DNA of 64,000 nt from Paulinella micropora. Taxonomy: Eukaryota; Cercozoa; Imbricatea; Euglyphida. Made by a program: the position numbers and the translations under genes. Shown in pieces: positions 21,178-32,687 of this stretch (position 1 is its first letter; every line of letters begins with the position of its first letter). The DNA lies in contig BJOX01000132.1 in NCBI GenBank assembly GCA_009731375.1, positions 252,818 through 316,817 of the forward strand, in the 5' to 3' direction. The notes under the pieces are model-generated. The model did no database searches and was not told the DNA's origin. It was given only the letters and a program-made list of their open reading frames with translations.

Positions 21178-23808
21178 TCATTGGACTACCTCAAATCTGT
21201 TACCTGAGTCGGCATCAGTGTCGGTAGTGGTTGCGCCTGATGTCGCATAGGCCTGTGGTGCTGAGGAACTCGAGCTTGAGCTCGAGCCGTCTGCCCAGCC
21301 CCCATCTCTGTGGTACGGGCGCTCTGCGCTGCCGTATCCACCTCGGCCAACCCATCTTCCTCCTCCTCTACCTTGAAATACACCTCTTCCTCCTCCTCTT
21401 CTCACAAATCCTCTCTCCCCCCCGCGAGTGTATGTGCCTCGTGCGAAAGGGGCTCCTCCTCCTCGATTGATTCCTCTCCCTCCTCCTCTTCCTCGTGTTC
21501 CACCTCTTCCTCTACTTGCGGCTTCTATGGCTGCCGTCTTCTGATCATCTCTAGCGAAAAGAGAATTGATCGCGTCAGCTAGTTCGTGGTCATGGTCCGC
21601 GACATCCTGTAATTTCCACCCCTGATCCTTGCGCAGTCGGCGCAGAACGGCGACGGTGTTGGTTTCGTCCGACCGTACGTTCTTGAGGAGTGTGTTTCGG
21701 ATGCGGGTGTCCTCGACATCGTGGTTGTACGGGCATTTCTTATTTGTGTGTTTGAAGCATTGTGCCCGTGCCCACCAACGAATACAAGGTGTGTTAGCTT
21801 CACGACTGTTCTCTCTTGGTCGCTTTCCTAGAGATCGTTGCGTATGTGCGGCTTGCGGTTGAGCAGAAGCCGATGCAGAACCGATCAAGGATGCTGTCTG
21901 GCTGTCGAGCCTCTGACAAGCGGTCATTACTTCGGTCCACAACATTTTTGGGCTCACGGCCTTAGTCGTGGCCTCAAAGACGCTCATCTCCAAAAAGTTC
22001 AAGTGCTTTACCTTGTCGAAGGTTTTGCAGTCTTGCATGAGCAGTGTGAGCTTATTTTTGTTGTAGACGTGCAAAGCACTGAGGAAATATAGGAGTATGG
22101 CTTTGTGGTTATAAAAGAGAGTGTACTGGGTGCCCACATTTGTTAAGACAGATGCAAGCTGAGTGACAGACTGCAACTGCTCCGATACTAAGTCGAAAAT
22201 TTCAAACCCAATCAATGTGCCAGTGCACAAGTGTTGGTATCCACTTGCCTTAAAGTATCGAATGAGGGCAGCAATGGCCAGAGTACAACTCATCTCTGCA
22301 TGTCCACCTTTCCTTGCTAGCTCCTCCTCTCCTCTGTACTTCTCGTAAGTTATACGATCAAAACCAGCTCCAAGGAGGGATCGATCACAGAGATGTTCTA
22401 GGACTTCATACTCCTGCTCCACCTCACACTGGTTTTGCTGGAAGCATCTGTCCATCTCATTGAACTTAGTCACGAGGGTCTTCTCTGTGTCAGCCTCATT
22501 GGCAGTGATAGCATAGAGCTTAAGGCCCCCTCCCCCAATTTTGATTTTAGCTAGGGCTGCCTGCAGCGCCTGCTTTTTCTTATGGGAGTCAGTCAAGTTA
22601 ATTACTGTTCCTCCCCCTTGGGGTCCTCCTCCTGTGGGTCCTCCTCCTGCTTTCTTGGGAGCTGGGTTAGATGTGGTAGGTGGAGCCGTTGGCTGTGGAG
22701 CCACCCGTGCTACTGCCATTGCCACAGCTATCTTCTCCTTCTGCTCCTTCTCCTCTTTCTGTCTCGTCTCTTCTTCTTTCACCTGTCGTGCTAGATGAGT
22801 CACGAACTGTGCAAGCCCTGTGGCACTAGAGAGGAAGTGTGCCTTTTCTCTCATGGAAGACTTATCAGCTCTGTTATTATTTGGGATTGTTGTGAGAGGG
22901 CCTTTAATGAGAGTGTGATTCTTCGTGTGGGCCCATTGTTTCCATGTTGGTTTTTGCTCCTTCCCCTCAAAGAGGCCCTTATGGAGTTGTGTGAGGCGTT
23001 CAAGCACCTGACAAGACTGGTCAACCTCCTCGTAAACAGGATGTTGCCTTGTGTTGTCTTTCAGTGCTTTGTACATTTCGTTGTAAGCCCGTGTGAAGGC
23101 AGTTACAAAAGCCTCAAGGGCAAACTCAATGCCACTTTGGTTTCTACCTTCGAACTTTCTTTCTAGATTCTTGATATCAGTGGGGACACCACAGACAGAC
23201 AGCCATGCTGCAGTTGTGCGTTTATTTTTCCACTGTATGTTTGTGCGTTCATAAAATTCCGCAACGAGCACAGCAGCGTAGAGTGTTGCAGATATGTCGT
23301 ATATGTCGCACAGTGTAAGAGTGTCGCCATACTTGATATCCTGCAATGGCACTCTTTCGTGCTCAAACCTCACTTTGTTGAAGAGAGGCTTCGCAAGGCC
23401 GGGAATTTCGATCAGGAGGTTGCTTTGACCTTGTCCTGGTCTATTCCTTTTCTCGTAAGGAATGTAGATGTGTGTTTTATAATAGGTTGGGTAGTTAAGG
23501 AAGAAGGACTCTTCATCATCATATGTAGCCAACTGTTCCCATGTATTTGGGATATTCTGGCCAACATCCTCCATCTCTCTCTCTCTCTCTGCCTCTGTCA
23601 GTGGAGAGCCTCCTGTCTGACCTGCACTCGCTTCTTGTGCATTACCCGCCCCTGTCGACTCTACATCGGCTGTATACGTATACTCCTCTCTCTCCTCTCC
23701 ATCTCTATCCCCCCTCTCTTCTGAGTACTGAGTCTCCTGCCCCTCTCCTCCCTCACTAGGACCATAATCAGTTGGTGTCACACCAGCCTGCTCATTCTCG
23801 TCTTCCAT
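21178..23808 (-). CDS. gag: Gag-like polyprotein of the gypsy-type element
   Basis: 876 residues. Acidic, Ser/Glu-rich N-terminus (first 85 residues), then a helical capsid-like region, a Glu/Lys coiled coil with a Pro/Gly-rich linker, and a CCCH zinc-finger-like motif (CIRWWARAQCFKHTNKKC then YNH). The tail is arginine-glycine rich (RGG boxes), followed by poly-Ser. The CCCH finger and RGG tail probably replace the CCHC knuckles usual in Gag for RNA binding; this is inference. It lies upstream of pol on the same strand and downstream of the LTR-like repeat at 24438-24657, as expected for gag. Confidence 0.7.
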   Translation of the reverse strand: MEDENEQAGVTPTDYGPSEGGEGQETQYSEERGDRDGEEREEYTYTADVESTGAGNAQEASAGQTGGSPLTEAEREREMEDVGQNIPNTWEQLATYDDEESFFLNYPTYYKTHIYIPYEKRNRPGQGQSNLLIEIPGLAKPLFNKVRFEHERVPLQDIKYGDTLTLCDIYDISATLYAAVLVAEFYERTNIQWKNKRTTAAWLSVCGVPTDIKNLERKFEGRNQSGIEFALEAFVTAFTRAYNEMYKALKDNTRQHPVYEEVDQSCQVLERLTQLHKGLFEGKEQKPTWKQWAHTKNHTLIKGPLTTIPNNNRADKSSMREKAHFLSSATGLAQFVTHLARQVKEEETRQKEEKEQKEKIAVAMAVARVAPQPTAPPTTSNPAPKKAGGGPTGGGPQGGGTVINLTDSHKKKQALQAALAKIKIGGGGLKLYAITANEADTEKTLVTKFNEMDRCFQQNQCEVEQEYEVLEHLCDRSLLGAGFDRITYEKYRGEEELARKGGHAEMSCTLAIAALIRYFKASGYQHLCTGTLIGFEIFDLVSEQLQSVTQLASVLTNVGTQYTLFYNHKAILLYFLSALHVYNKNKLTLLMQDCKTFDKVKHLNFLEMSVFEATTKAVSPKMLWTEVMTACQRLDSQTASLIGSASASAQPQAAHTQRSLGKRPRENSREANTPCIRWWARAQCFKHTNKKCPYNHDVEDTRIRNTLLKNVRSDETNTVAVLRRLRKDQGWKLQDVADHDHELADAINSLFARDDQKTAAIEAASRGRGGTRGRGGGRGINRGGGAPFARGTYTRGGERGFVRRGGGRGVFQGRGGGRWVGRGGYGSAERPYHRDGGWADGSSSSSSSSAPQAYATSGATTTDTDADSGNRFEVVQ

Positions 23809-24337
23809 CTTATGTTATGAGAGTCACGTCTGCTTTGTTTTTCTTTTTTTTTTTCCTCTGTTATTCTTATCACTCTATGCAACCTTCTTCTCCTTCTTCC
23901 TTTTCTCTGTTGAAATAGTTATGGGGCGTCAGGCCCTACACAGAGATAACGATAGTTTGGTCAAAAGAGCTGTTTTGTAGAAGTCAGTCTGTCGTCGGAC
24001 AGTGCTCCGATATTTGTCTTGCTCTTGTGTGAGAGATGTGTAATCTCCTCTGGTTTCTGCAGAGAAAATGCAAGGAAAATGATTCAGAACAGAGAGTGGG
24101 AGTGCTTGGCTCGTTTTTCCTCTGTCTGTGTGTTTGTCTGATGTTTGTTTCGCACTTGTCCTACTTGGCTTTATGCAAGCAGCAAGAGGGAGTGGAGTAG
24201 GTGTGGTCTGGTGTCTTGTAGAAGAGCACACAGAAGCCAAATGTGCACAAGTGCTAAAGGTTATGCCAGCTTGTGACAAATTAATTGCTTGTTTTGTAAG
24301 TTTTTTGTTTGAGGATGAGTAGGAGTGTTTGTTTTCG

Positions 24338-24404
24338 TCTGATGTCTGTGCGACAGATCAGCGAAAAATAAATTTGTGCTTATCTGATGTCTGTACGACA
24401 GATC
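24338..24404. repeat. Direct repeat of a near-palindrome in the gag leader
   Basis: TCTGATGTCTGT.CGACAGATCAG occurs twice (about 24338-24361 and 24381-24404). Each copy is itself nearly palindromic. It lies between the LTR-like repeat and gag, where retrotransposon leaders carry primer-binding and packaging signals. Confidence 0.5.
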
Positions 24405-24437
24405 AGAAAAGAAATCAGCCTTTAGCTATGGACTCCA

Positions 24438-24657
24438 AATGTACTATCCCCAACGATAGCTCAATGGAAGAGTAAGTCGGTAATATAACCAAACACAGTC
24501 CTCAAAAAAGAGAATGATGTCTCGTTATATTAGCTCAGTGACGCAAAGACAAAAAGCCGCCAAAAGACCAGGATCAAATTGGCATTTCAGACGTGTCCGG
24601 CCAGACGAAATCTGTAAATAAGTTTTTTACCGGATAATTCGGGGGGTGATGTCCACA
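24438..24657 (-). repeat. LTR of the gypsy-type element
   Basis: On the minus strand it starts TGTGGACATCACC and ends near GGGGATAGTAC. It is upstream of gag on the same strand, so it is read as the 5' LTR or part of it. Inverted copy at 397-620. It contains a conserved poly-T/CTTTTTTGAGGA stretch. Confidence 0.6.
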
Positions 24658-24659
24658 GT

Positions 24660-25135
24660 TTAATGAGAACTTTGAACCTGAAAGAGACGATAGAAAAAAA
24701 GAAGAGCCTAATTCAAAAGAATTCTGGTTGCAAGGAACAACAGTACAAGCTCATAAGGAAATCTGGAACTAAGGTTCAACAGAAAGCTCCTGGAAAAAAT
24801 AATATGGAAGGGAAAAGAAAGAGAAAAAAGATAGAAAGAAAGCCTGAAAGGAAGAAAGAGATAAAGAAAAACCAGGAAAATAAAGGAAAACGGAGAAACA
24901 GTGAAAAAAAAACCAGTAAAGAAAGAAAAAAAAGCAAAAAAAAACAAAAGAGAACAGCCTCGGAACAAAAAAAAAACAAAAAAAAAAAACGAAACAAACG
25001 AAACTTGCCAAAAACTAAACAAAAAAAAACAACAATAGAGGCAGTGCGGCAACAAACACAAAAAGCCGGCAAGCAAAACAAACAAACACAAGGCCAGACA
25101 GTGGCAAGGGAGACGATACTGAACTCAGGCTAGAA
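24660..25135. repeat. A-rich low-complexity tract
   Basis: AAG/AAAC-rich sequence with an open frame of 156 Lys-rich codons that has no domain and looks like a product of base composition. Its first 80 bp match, inverted, the block at about 735-810. Confidence 0.5.
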
Positions 25136-26198
25136 GGCAAGAGCGGAAAGTACCAGTAGAGGTAAGACATAACTAACATGGGCGCAAGTGAGATCAATTG
25201 ACAGTCAGCCTACTGTGAGACAGCTCTTAAGGAAAGGCTGCAGCACCTAACGCAATTCACTCGGCCGCACCCGGACTAGGAGGCTGTCGTAGCCAGGAGG
25301 GTGGTGTGCAGAGCGTAGTAAGGCTCGACATGGCGTACTCGCGGCTCGGACGGGATTATGCCGGCCGAGTGCTGGCGTATCCATAAGGACCAGCCCAAGG
25401 CTTAGCCTGGCAACCAGAGTCATAGACATGCAGCCTCAAGCTAGTCGAGGGCCAAACCACTGAGGCCGCACCCCACCCCCCTGAAAGCTCATAGACCACA
25501 CTATGGCAACAACACCTCAAACTGAATATTGTCCACAAGTGGGAAAATTTTCACCAATATGGGAAATATTTTCCCGATCTGGGAAATATTTTCCCATATC
25601 GGGAAAATATGAACGGTTTTTTGATATGACCGGTTAGCTTCAACTGAACTCATTTCACTGATATGCATCCGAGTCAATACTGCAATCAAAATCCACAAAT
25701 GTGGCTGGAGAACAGCATAAAACAACGTCAATCCCCAGGCAAAGGTGGCCGCTTTAAATCCCCAAAAGTGCCAAACCGGTTAAGGGTCAAGTTAAAACTC
25801 AAGTTCCAGGCATTGGATAATTATGTAATTACATATGGAGTCATCGGAGTGGCGGCTGGGCGGCCGCCATCGCCGGTCACTCAGCGGCAAGAGTCTCTTA
25901 GTTTGTCACGTGTGAAACGTTGGCCCCGGAGACACTTTGATTGACAACTCTTCGACAATGATAACATGGACTAGTGCGGCTTTTATTCAACTTGTGACTA
26001 TTACCAACTGTTGGTGTCACTGCCACGTTAAAAATACAATTACCACAGTTCACTTCACATATACCTCGATAATGAATAAGTTGCCATTATTGTAGACCCC
26101 ACTGAGCTCTGACGTGTAGCCTGTCGAATGAGTCTTGTGGCTGCCTTCTCAAAGCCTCCGGTGGCAATTGACTGCTCGGTGTAAAGTGTAGAATGGGT
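25136..26198. other. Host DNA, no gene seen
   Basis: Unique, mixed-composition sequence. At about 25545-25610 there is a cluster of GGGAAAATATTT-type repeats (GGGAAATATTTTCCC palindromes). No exon with convincing borders was found. Confidence 0.4.
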
Positions 26199-26513
26199 CT
26201 ACAGGTCGTCGTCGTCATCAAGTCCGGGAATAACAACGTTCATCCAGTCTACAGGCCTGGCCACGAAGTTCGGAGTCTACATACAAACACACACACACAC
26301 ACATGCATAAATACATACGTACATACATTACATACATACATACAAACATACATACAAACATACATACATACATACATACATACATACATACATGCGTGCA
26401 TGCACGCATGCATGCATGTATACATGGATACATACATACATACATAACGTACATACATACATACATACATACATACATGCGTACGTACGTACGTACATAC
26501 ATACATACATACA

Positions 26514-26545
<32 letters not shown>

Positions 26546-26764
26546 CAGACATACATACATACATACGTACGTACGTACATACGTACGTACGTACGTACGT
26601 ACGTACGTACATACATACATACATACATACATACATACAGACAGACCTGTTCGATGGGTAGACATATGCACTTCATGCAGGCGCCATCGTAATGCATATG
26701 CGATAACTGCTCCTCATCCTGTGTGTATGTGTATTTGTATGTATGTGTGCGTTTTGTACATGTC

Positions 26765-26795
<31 letters not shown>

Positions 26796-26923
26796 AAGAA
26801 AAAGAAAAAGAAGAAGAAGAAGAAGAAGAAGAAGAAGAAGAAGAAGAAGAAGAAGAAGAAGAAGAAGAAGAAGAAGAAGAAGAAGAAGAAGCAGAAGAAG
26901 AAGAAGTATGTATATATGTCTAT

Positions 26924-26958
<35 letters not shown>

Positions 26959-27134
26959 AGAAGAAGAAGAAGAAGAAGAAGAAGAAGGAGGAGGAGGAGG
27001 AGGAGGAGGAGGAGGAGGAGAAGAAGAAGAAGAAGAAGAACAACAACAACAACAAGAAGAAGAAAAAGAAGGAGGAGGAGGAAAAGAAGAAGAAGAAGAA
27101 GAAGAAGAAGAAGAAGAAGAAGAGAAGAAGAAGA

Positions 27135-27167
<33 letters not shown>

Positions 27168-27672
27168 AGAAGAAGAAGAAGAAGAAGAAGAAGAAGAAGA
27201 AGAAGAAGAAGAAGAAGAAGAAGAAGAAGAAGAAGAAGAAGAAGAAGAAGAAGAAGAAGGAGAAGAAGTGGTGTGCGACCTGCCAGGGTAACGTTTTGCC
27301 GCAGTGCTTACACACCTACAACCATACATACATATGTACAGACGCATACATACACATATACACACATATACATACATATGTACATGCATACATAATTTTA
27401 CATAAATACATAAATACATAAGCAATACTTTATAAATAAATACATACATACATACATACATATATACATACATATATACATACATATATACATACATACA
27501 TACGTACGTACGTACGTACGTACACATACAAACATACAAACATACATACATACATACATACATACATACATGCATACATGCATGCATGCATGCATGCATA
27601 TGCATACATACATACATACATACATACATACCACGTTTCTCTGGCCGCACTTGTAGCACATGGCGTAAAACC
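26199..27672 (-). CDS. Host zinc-binding protein, four short exons
   Basis: Four minus-strand exons with AG/GT borders and compatible phases. 27632-27672 reads FYAMCYKCGQRNV. 27280-27315 is 36 bp and reads VCKHCGKTLPWQ. 26647-26718 is 72 bp and contains HYDGACMKCICLPIEQ. Terminal exon 26199-26276 ends DDDDDL and TAG. Three C-x2-C pairs suggest a zinc-ribbon or RING-like fold; the family is not recognised. The introns consist almost wholly of (CATA)n and (AAG)n microsatellites. The 5' exons lie to the right or were not detected. Confidence 0.5.
26281..26643. repeat. (CATA)n/(CGTA)n microsatellite
   Basis: About 360 bp of tetranucleotide repeats, all within an intron of the zinc-binding gene. 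Long Met-Tyr-Val-Cys frames across it are artefacts. Confidence 0.95.
26766..27270. repeat. (AAG)n/(AGG)n/(GAC)n microsatellite
   Basis: About 500 bp of purine-rich trinucleotide repeats with inserts of CGA, GGA, ACA and AGC units. A 20-bp non-repeat island lies at about 26905-26925. Confidence 0.95.
27330..27631. repeat. (CATA)n microsatellite
   Basis: CATA, CGTA and CATG tetranucleotides filling the intron between the first two zinc exons. Confidence 0.95.
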
Positions 27673-27689
27673 CTAAACATAAGACGAGA

Positions 27690-27956
27690 TGCAAAACAAC
27701 AAGAACAAGAACAACAAGAACAAAAAGAGCAACAACAACAGCAGCAGCAGCAACAACAACGGTAAGTTTCCGGGAACTTACCGCAAATACCGCTAAAGTT
27801 TCCCTAACTCTCGTCTGCCGGATTTCCTATCGCCACACCAGCGACGACAGCAACAAGACAAGAGCATATACAGAATTAAACAACAGCACAGCAGTGCAAC
27901 AGCAAGATATAAAATGAACAAGGCTAACTACAACGACGACAGAATGACGACGACGG

Positions 27957-27997
<41 letters not shown>

Positions 27998-28108
27998 ACA
28001 ACAACAACAACAACAAAAACAAAGAACAACAAAGAACAACAAAGAACAACAAAGAACAACAACAACAACAACAACGACGACGACGACGACAAAAAACAAC
28101 AATAACAA

Positions 28109-28139
<31 letters not shown>

Positions 28140-28210
28140 GACGACGACGACGACAACAACGACAACAACGACAACAACAACAACAACAACAACAACAACA
28201 GCAGAACTAA

Positions 28211-28242
<32 letters not shown>

Positions 28243-28315
28243 ACAACAACAACAAACAGCAACAACAACAAACAGCAACAACAACAACAGCAACAATAAC
28301 AACAACAACAACACA
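27690..28315. repeat. (AAC)n/(GAC)n microsatellite
   Basis: Trinucleotide arrays of AAC, GAC and AGC, with a unique island at about 27765-27930. Confidence 0.9.
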
Positions 28316-28317
28316 TG

Positions 28318-29037
28318 TAATGTAATGTAATGTAATGTAATGCAATCTATAACCTAGTGTATAATGTAGTGAATAATTTTAATGTAATGTAATGTAATAT
28401 AATGCAATTCAATTCAATGCAATTCAATGCAATTCAATGCAATTCAATGCAATTCAATGTAATGTAATGCCATGTCATGTCGTGTCATGTCATGTCATGT
28501 CATGAAATGTAATGTCATGTCATGTCATGTCATGTAATGTAAGATCTAATGCGATGTAATGTAATGCAAAGTAATGTAATGTAATGTAATTTAATGTAAT
28601 GTAATGTACTTTAATGTAATGTACTTTAATGGCATGTAACTGAATGTCATGTCATGCCATGTCATCATGTCAGTCATGTCATGTCATCATGTCATTTCAT
28701 GTCATGTGATGTAATGTAATGTAATATAATGTAAGCAATGTAATGTTATGTTATGTTATGTTATGTTATGTGTTATGTAATGTAATGTAATGCAATGCAA
28801 TGCAATGAATTGCCATGTAATGTAATGTAATGTAATGTAACTAATGTTATGTTATGTAATGTTAGGTAATGTTATGTAATGTAAATGTAATGCAATGTAA
28901 TGCAATGCAATGTAATGTAATGTAATGTAATGTAATGTGATGTAATGTAATGTAATGTAATGCAAATGTAATGTACTGTAATCCCATGTAATGCAATGCA
29001 ATGCAGTGCAATGCAATGCAATGCAATGTCATGTCAT
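28318..29037. repeat. (ATGTA/ATGTC)n pentanucleotide array
   Basis: About 720 bp of degenerate pentanucleotides (TGTAA, TGTCA, TGCAA). The array ends abruptly at the left terminus of element B. Confidence 0.95.
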
Positions 29038-29040
29038 GTC

Positions 29041-29242
29041 AGAAGATGATTACCCTTTTTTTAGGGTCATTTTCAAGAAAATGCCCTAAAAAAAAAAAGG
29101 GTCTTTCAGACCAAATCACCAAAAATCACCAAACAAGAAATAATAGAGAAATCAAGAGGAAATCAAGAAAGGACAGCGAAATCAATAATTTAATTAATTA
29201 TTTTACATTTATAAAAATATATAAACTATAATATAATACAAG
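29041..29242 (+). repeat. Left terminus of element B with terminal palindrome
   Basis: The host pentanucleotide array changes at 29041 to AGAAGATGATTACCC. Polinton ends typically begin with AG. A nested palindrome follows at 29052-29102: ACCC, T-run, AGGG, CATTTT-CAAG-AAAATG, CCCT, A-run, GGGT. AT-rich leader to the first gene at 29243. No matching inverted copy was found near 50 kb by eye, so this is the presumed rather than proven terminus. Confidence 0.5.
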
Positions 29243-29449
29243 ATGCCAAGACCAAAACTATACGAAGGAGAAGCAAGACGAAAGAGAAATAACGAGAAGG
29301 CTCTCGCATACTACTACCGCCACCAAGAAAGGTTGAAGGAGGAAAGAAAAGAAAAAGCATTAAAGCAAAAGCAAGAACTAAAAAGCATAGAAGAATACAA
29401 AAAGAAGATACAAGAGCTGGAAGATAAATTGAGTAAGATACAGGTTTAA
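29243..29449 (+). CDS. Small basic coiled-coil protein
   Basis: 68 residues, Lys/Glu-rich, with a heptad-like C-terminus (IEEYKKKIQELEDKLSKI). Positional counterpart of 8840-9061 in element A, directly upstream of the polymerase; both start with a short basic stretch. The leucine-heptad end would suit a dimerising DNA-binding protein, but no domain is recognised. Confidence 0.55.
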   Translation: MPRPKLYEGEARRKRNNEKALAYYYRHQERLKEERKEKALKQKQELKSIEEYKKKIQELEDKLSKIQV

Positions 29450-29581
29450 GCTCAATAATTTTTTTAATCTGGTAAAAATATTTTTCATCTAAACACATAT
29501 AACCCTTATATAATAACGGTAAAAACATTAATTAATTATTTTTAGAAAAAGTATCTTACCTAATATATACATAACTGTAAA

Positions 29582-32500
29582 ATGTCAAAACCGCCACTAC
29601 CACCAAGACCAAATAAGCAATATGTTCAACTTCTTCAAGCTAAGGCTAAGCTCAGAAAGGTTGAAACGAAAGATAAAAGAAACCGCCAGGACCTTTTATC
29701 TAACATCCGTAGTAATACGAGGGCAAATCTCCGCGAGGCTAAGACTAGGGAAGCGAAGAGACGAGAGTTTAGAGCAAACGATTATGAAGTTAGGAGGGAT
29801 AATAGGCTGAACTCTCTCACATTCAAATTTAGGGAGCTAGACATAAGCTTCTACGATACAGACACATTGGAAGAGAAGGTATTGATACCCGCTATAAGAT
29901 ATGCTAGAAGGGAAGGGATGACCAACGATGCGGATGTCAATATATCTATAACATACTCCACCGCTCCTGCTAATGAACGATACGACCACTATTTAAAAAA
30001 GAAAAGTTTTAATTCATTTCAACTCCGCCAATACGATACAATCTTTATGGATGCTCTGAACGAGTTCAACATAAACAACATTGAAGCGAGCGAGAATGGA
30101 TATGAAAGAAACATACGATATGTGGAAATAACCATAGTTCAAGAAAACGGCGGAGGATGCTATGAAGGAGTGAGAGATAAAAAAANNNNNNNNNNTAAAA
30201 AGATATCTCCGCCAAGCAAAAACAACAACTGCTTATTCTTCTTATGTAAGGATATACTAGATATTCATCCAATGAGCAAGAATCGCTGTAATATCGTCCG
30301 AGCCGAATTCAACCTTCCACCAAACTCACCAATACCATTTTCAATAGCGGTTGAAATATTGAAAAATATGTTAAGGAAGGGAAAACATACGAAATAACAG
30401 ACCACATTATGAAGCAGACATTCAGCACAAAAGAAGAAGTGCAGGAACCCGACAAACTAATCTTTTTAGAAAATAACCACTATTACGGATTAGTTAAGCA
30501 GTTTAAGAAGCGGTGCGAAGACTGTCTGCGACCATATTTGAACAAACATAAATGTAATCTCAACAGGAAAAAATATGCTGACATTATGTTGAAGAAGAAT
30601 GGTAAAAGACACTTAATGACTAAATTTAGAGAAGAAGAACAAATGAACAACGACCAAATTCTCCATTACGATTTGGAATCATTTATTTAGAAATACAAAC
30701 ATCGCTGCCGGCTACGATATCCACGACTGCTACATAGTCTGATATACTCAGGTGTCTGAGGTTTTCAAATACATAGCTGGTAAAGATTGTATCAGTCAAT
30801 TCGTAGACCTACTAATTAAACGAGGCGAGAAGGCAAAAGCAGGATGGGTGCCGAAAGATAAAAATGACAAGCCACCCGTTCTATATGTTAGTGGTTTTAA
30901 CGGAGCGAACTTTGACCACTACTTTATACACCAAGAATTAATCAGAAGGGGTATTAAGATTAAGTCGTCAAAAATTAATAACGGTTCTATTATCTACTTA
31001 GAGTTTGAAAATGTCAAGATGTACACAAGGAAGTCTGAAAGCAAATCTTGAAAGTATGGGGTGCGAAATCCTCAAAGGCGACTTTGACCACGAACAAGCC
31101 CGCAGATGGGAGGATATGGACGATAAGACGAGGCAGGACTGTTTGGCCCTTATCTTAAAAACGACGTTATGTGTTTGAAGGAATTATACGATAAGTTAAA
31201 CACGACGATATTTACAGCTCATAAGGTCAATCTAACTTCATACATTTCAACTTCAAGTCTGGCTTTTAACATATGGAAAAAATATGTAGACGGTAAATAC
31301 GAGGTGAGACTTCTAACAGTGGAGCAGGAAAGAACATTTAGAAAAGCCATTATCGGTGGAAGGACTTACCCTTCTAAGAGGCGGTTCATTTCAGCTCAGT
31401 ATGAACGATACCTAAAAAAACAAATCACCTTTGACGAAATAATTGACTACCTCGTAGATGCGGATGTCGTATCTTTGTATCCAACCGCGATGTTATTAGC
31501 TTTTATGGTTGGCGATATACTGGAAACAATCGGACCATTTGACCCGCGAAACCTTCAAATCAGTATTTACAACCTTGACTATGTCTCACCCAAAAACATA
31601 TTACATTCAAGGATTGGACAGCGAGACAAAATGTGGTCTCTTAAATGGCGACTAGAAGATATGAAGGACCAATGGCTGACGAGTGTAGATATTGAGGATA
31701 TGGTAGCAGAAGGATACGAAGTATGCATTCATAAAGGATACTACACCGTTAAATCCGAATGTGTCTTCGCTAAATACATAGACGATATGTTTAAGGCGAA
31801 GGAAAATGCTGAGAAAGGTAGCCAGCAATATCTTTTAGCAAAATTGTTTATGAATATTCTATACTGTAAGATGATACAGAGACCGATACCTTCAATAACA
31901 ACATATATACAAACTAATGAAGATTACTGGAAATTCTGGAATAGTAATTAAATAACTGACATTGTCAAATTTACGGACCAACAAGGAAAAGATTTATGGC
32001 ACATATCGGGCTTACCTCGTAATCCAATCTTATTAGAGAGTAGCATAACCAAGCCTTCACACTACGGTGCATTCATACTGGCATATAGCAGACGAATTAT
32101 GTTCAACTATATCAAGGAAGCCAACCCGAACAGAAGCATTGAAGATGATTTCTACTACACCGACACAGACAGCTTACAAATCCATGTGAGATGTGCTAGA
32201 TATATCAAGAATATTGGTAATAAGAAACTCGGCGGTATAGGGGACGACTTAGGCGATGGTTGTAAGATTATAAAAGGTGTGTGGATAGCACCGAAACTAT
32301 ATATGTTAGAATTTACGACGAAGGATGCCTTTACGGAAGGAATGACTAAGAATGACTTGAAGCATATTTCAAAAGGAGTTAAAATAGAAATAGCAGAAAA
32401 TGGAGTTAAAAGATATTTCCATTTCAGGGGTAAAGGCTTAGATGCTAATCAGCTAAATTATGATACATTTGATAAGATGGACAAAGGCTGGTCGGTTGAA

Positions 32501-32686
32501 AATGTAAAGGATTTCCAAATGAAAAAAATACACATTGATAGAAACAGCAAACAACAACAAGTCCCACATTTTAGCATTTTACATATGACGAATGTTAAAA
32601 AACAAGTTAATGAGAATAAATGGGCGGGCTGTAAGTTCATTAACGATAACGACAGCATCCCGCTCGGCTTCCACATTCGCGGTTGA
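29582..32686 (+). pseudogene. polB: Protein-primed DNA polymerase B, multiply broken
   Basis: Same family and layout as 9158-12076. Exo motifs (HYDLES, NGANFDHYF), motif A DADVVSLYPTAM and motif C YYTDTDS are visible. Lesions: 10-N gap at 30186, frameshifts near 30390 and 30688, TGA near 30740, a small deletion with frameshift near 31015, a frameshift near 31155 and TAA near 31949. In motif B the usual YG reads YC (LFMNILYCK). So this copy cannot make active enzyme. The N-terminal 270 residues are open and align well with A. Confidence 0.85.
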
Positions 32687-32687
32687 T

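Noticed and set aside
24663-25133. 156-codon Lys-rich open frame
   Set aside because: Low-complexity A-rich sequence without homologue in the window; part of it is a repeat block.
26328-26697. Long Met-Tyr-Val-Cys and Ile-His-Thr-Tyr open frames
   Set aside because: They are translations of (CATA)n repeats and have no stop by composition; no domain or start context.
26714-27315. Poly-Leu, poly-Ser, poly-Lys and poly-Arg frames up to 335 codons
   Set aside because: Pure products of the (AAG)n microsatellite read in six frames.
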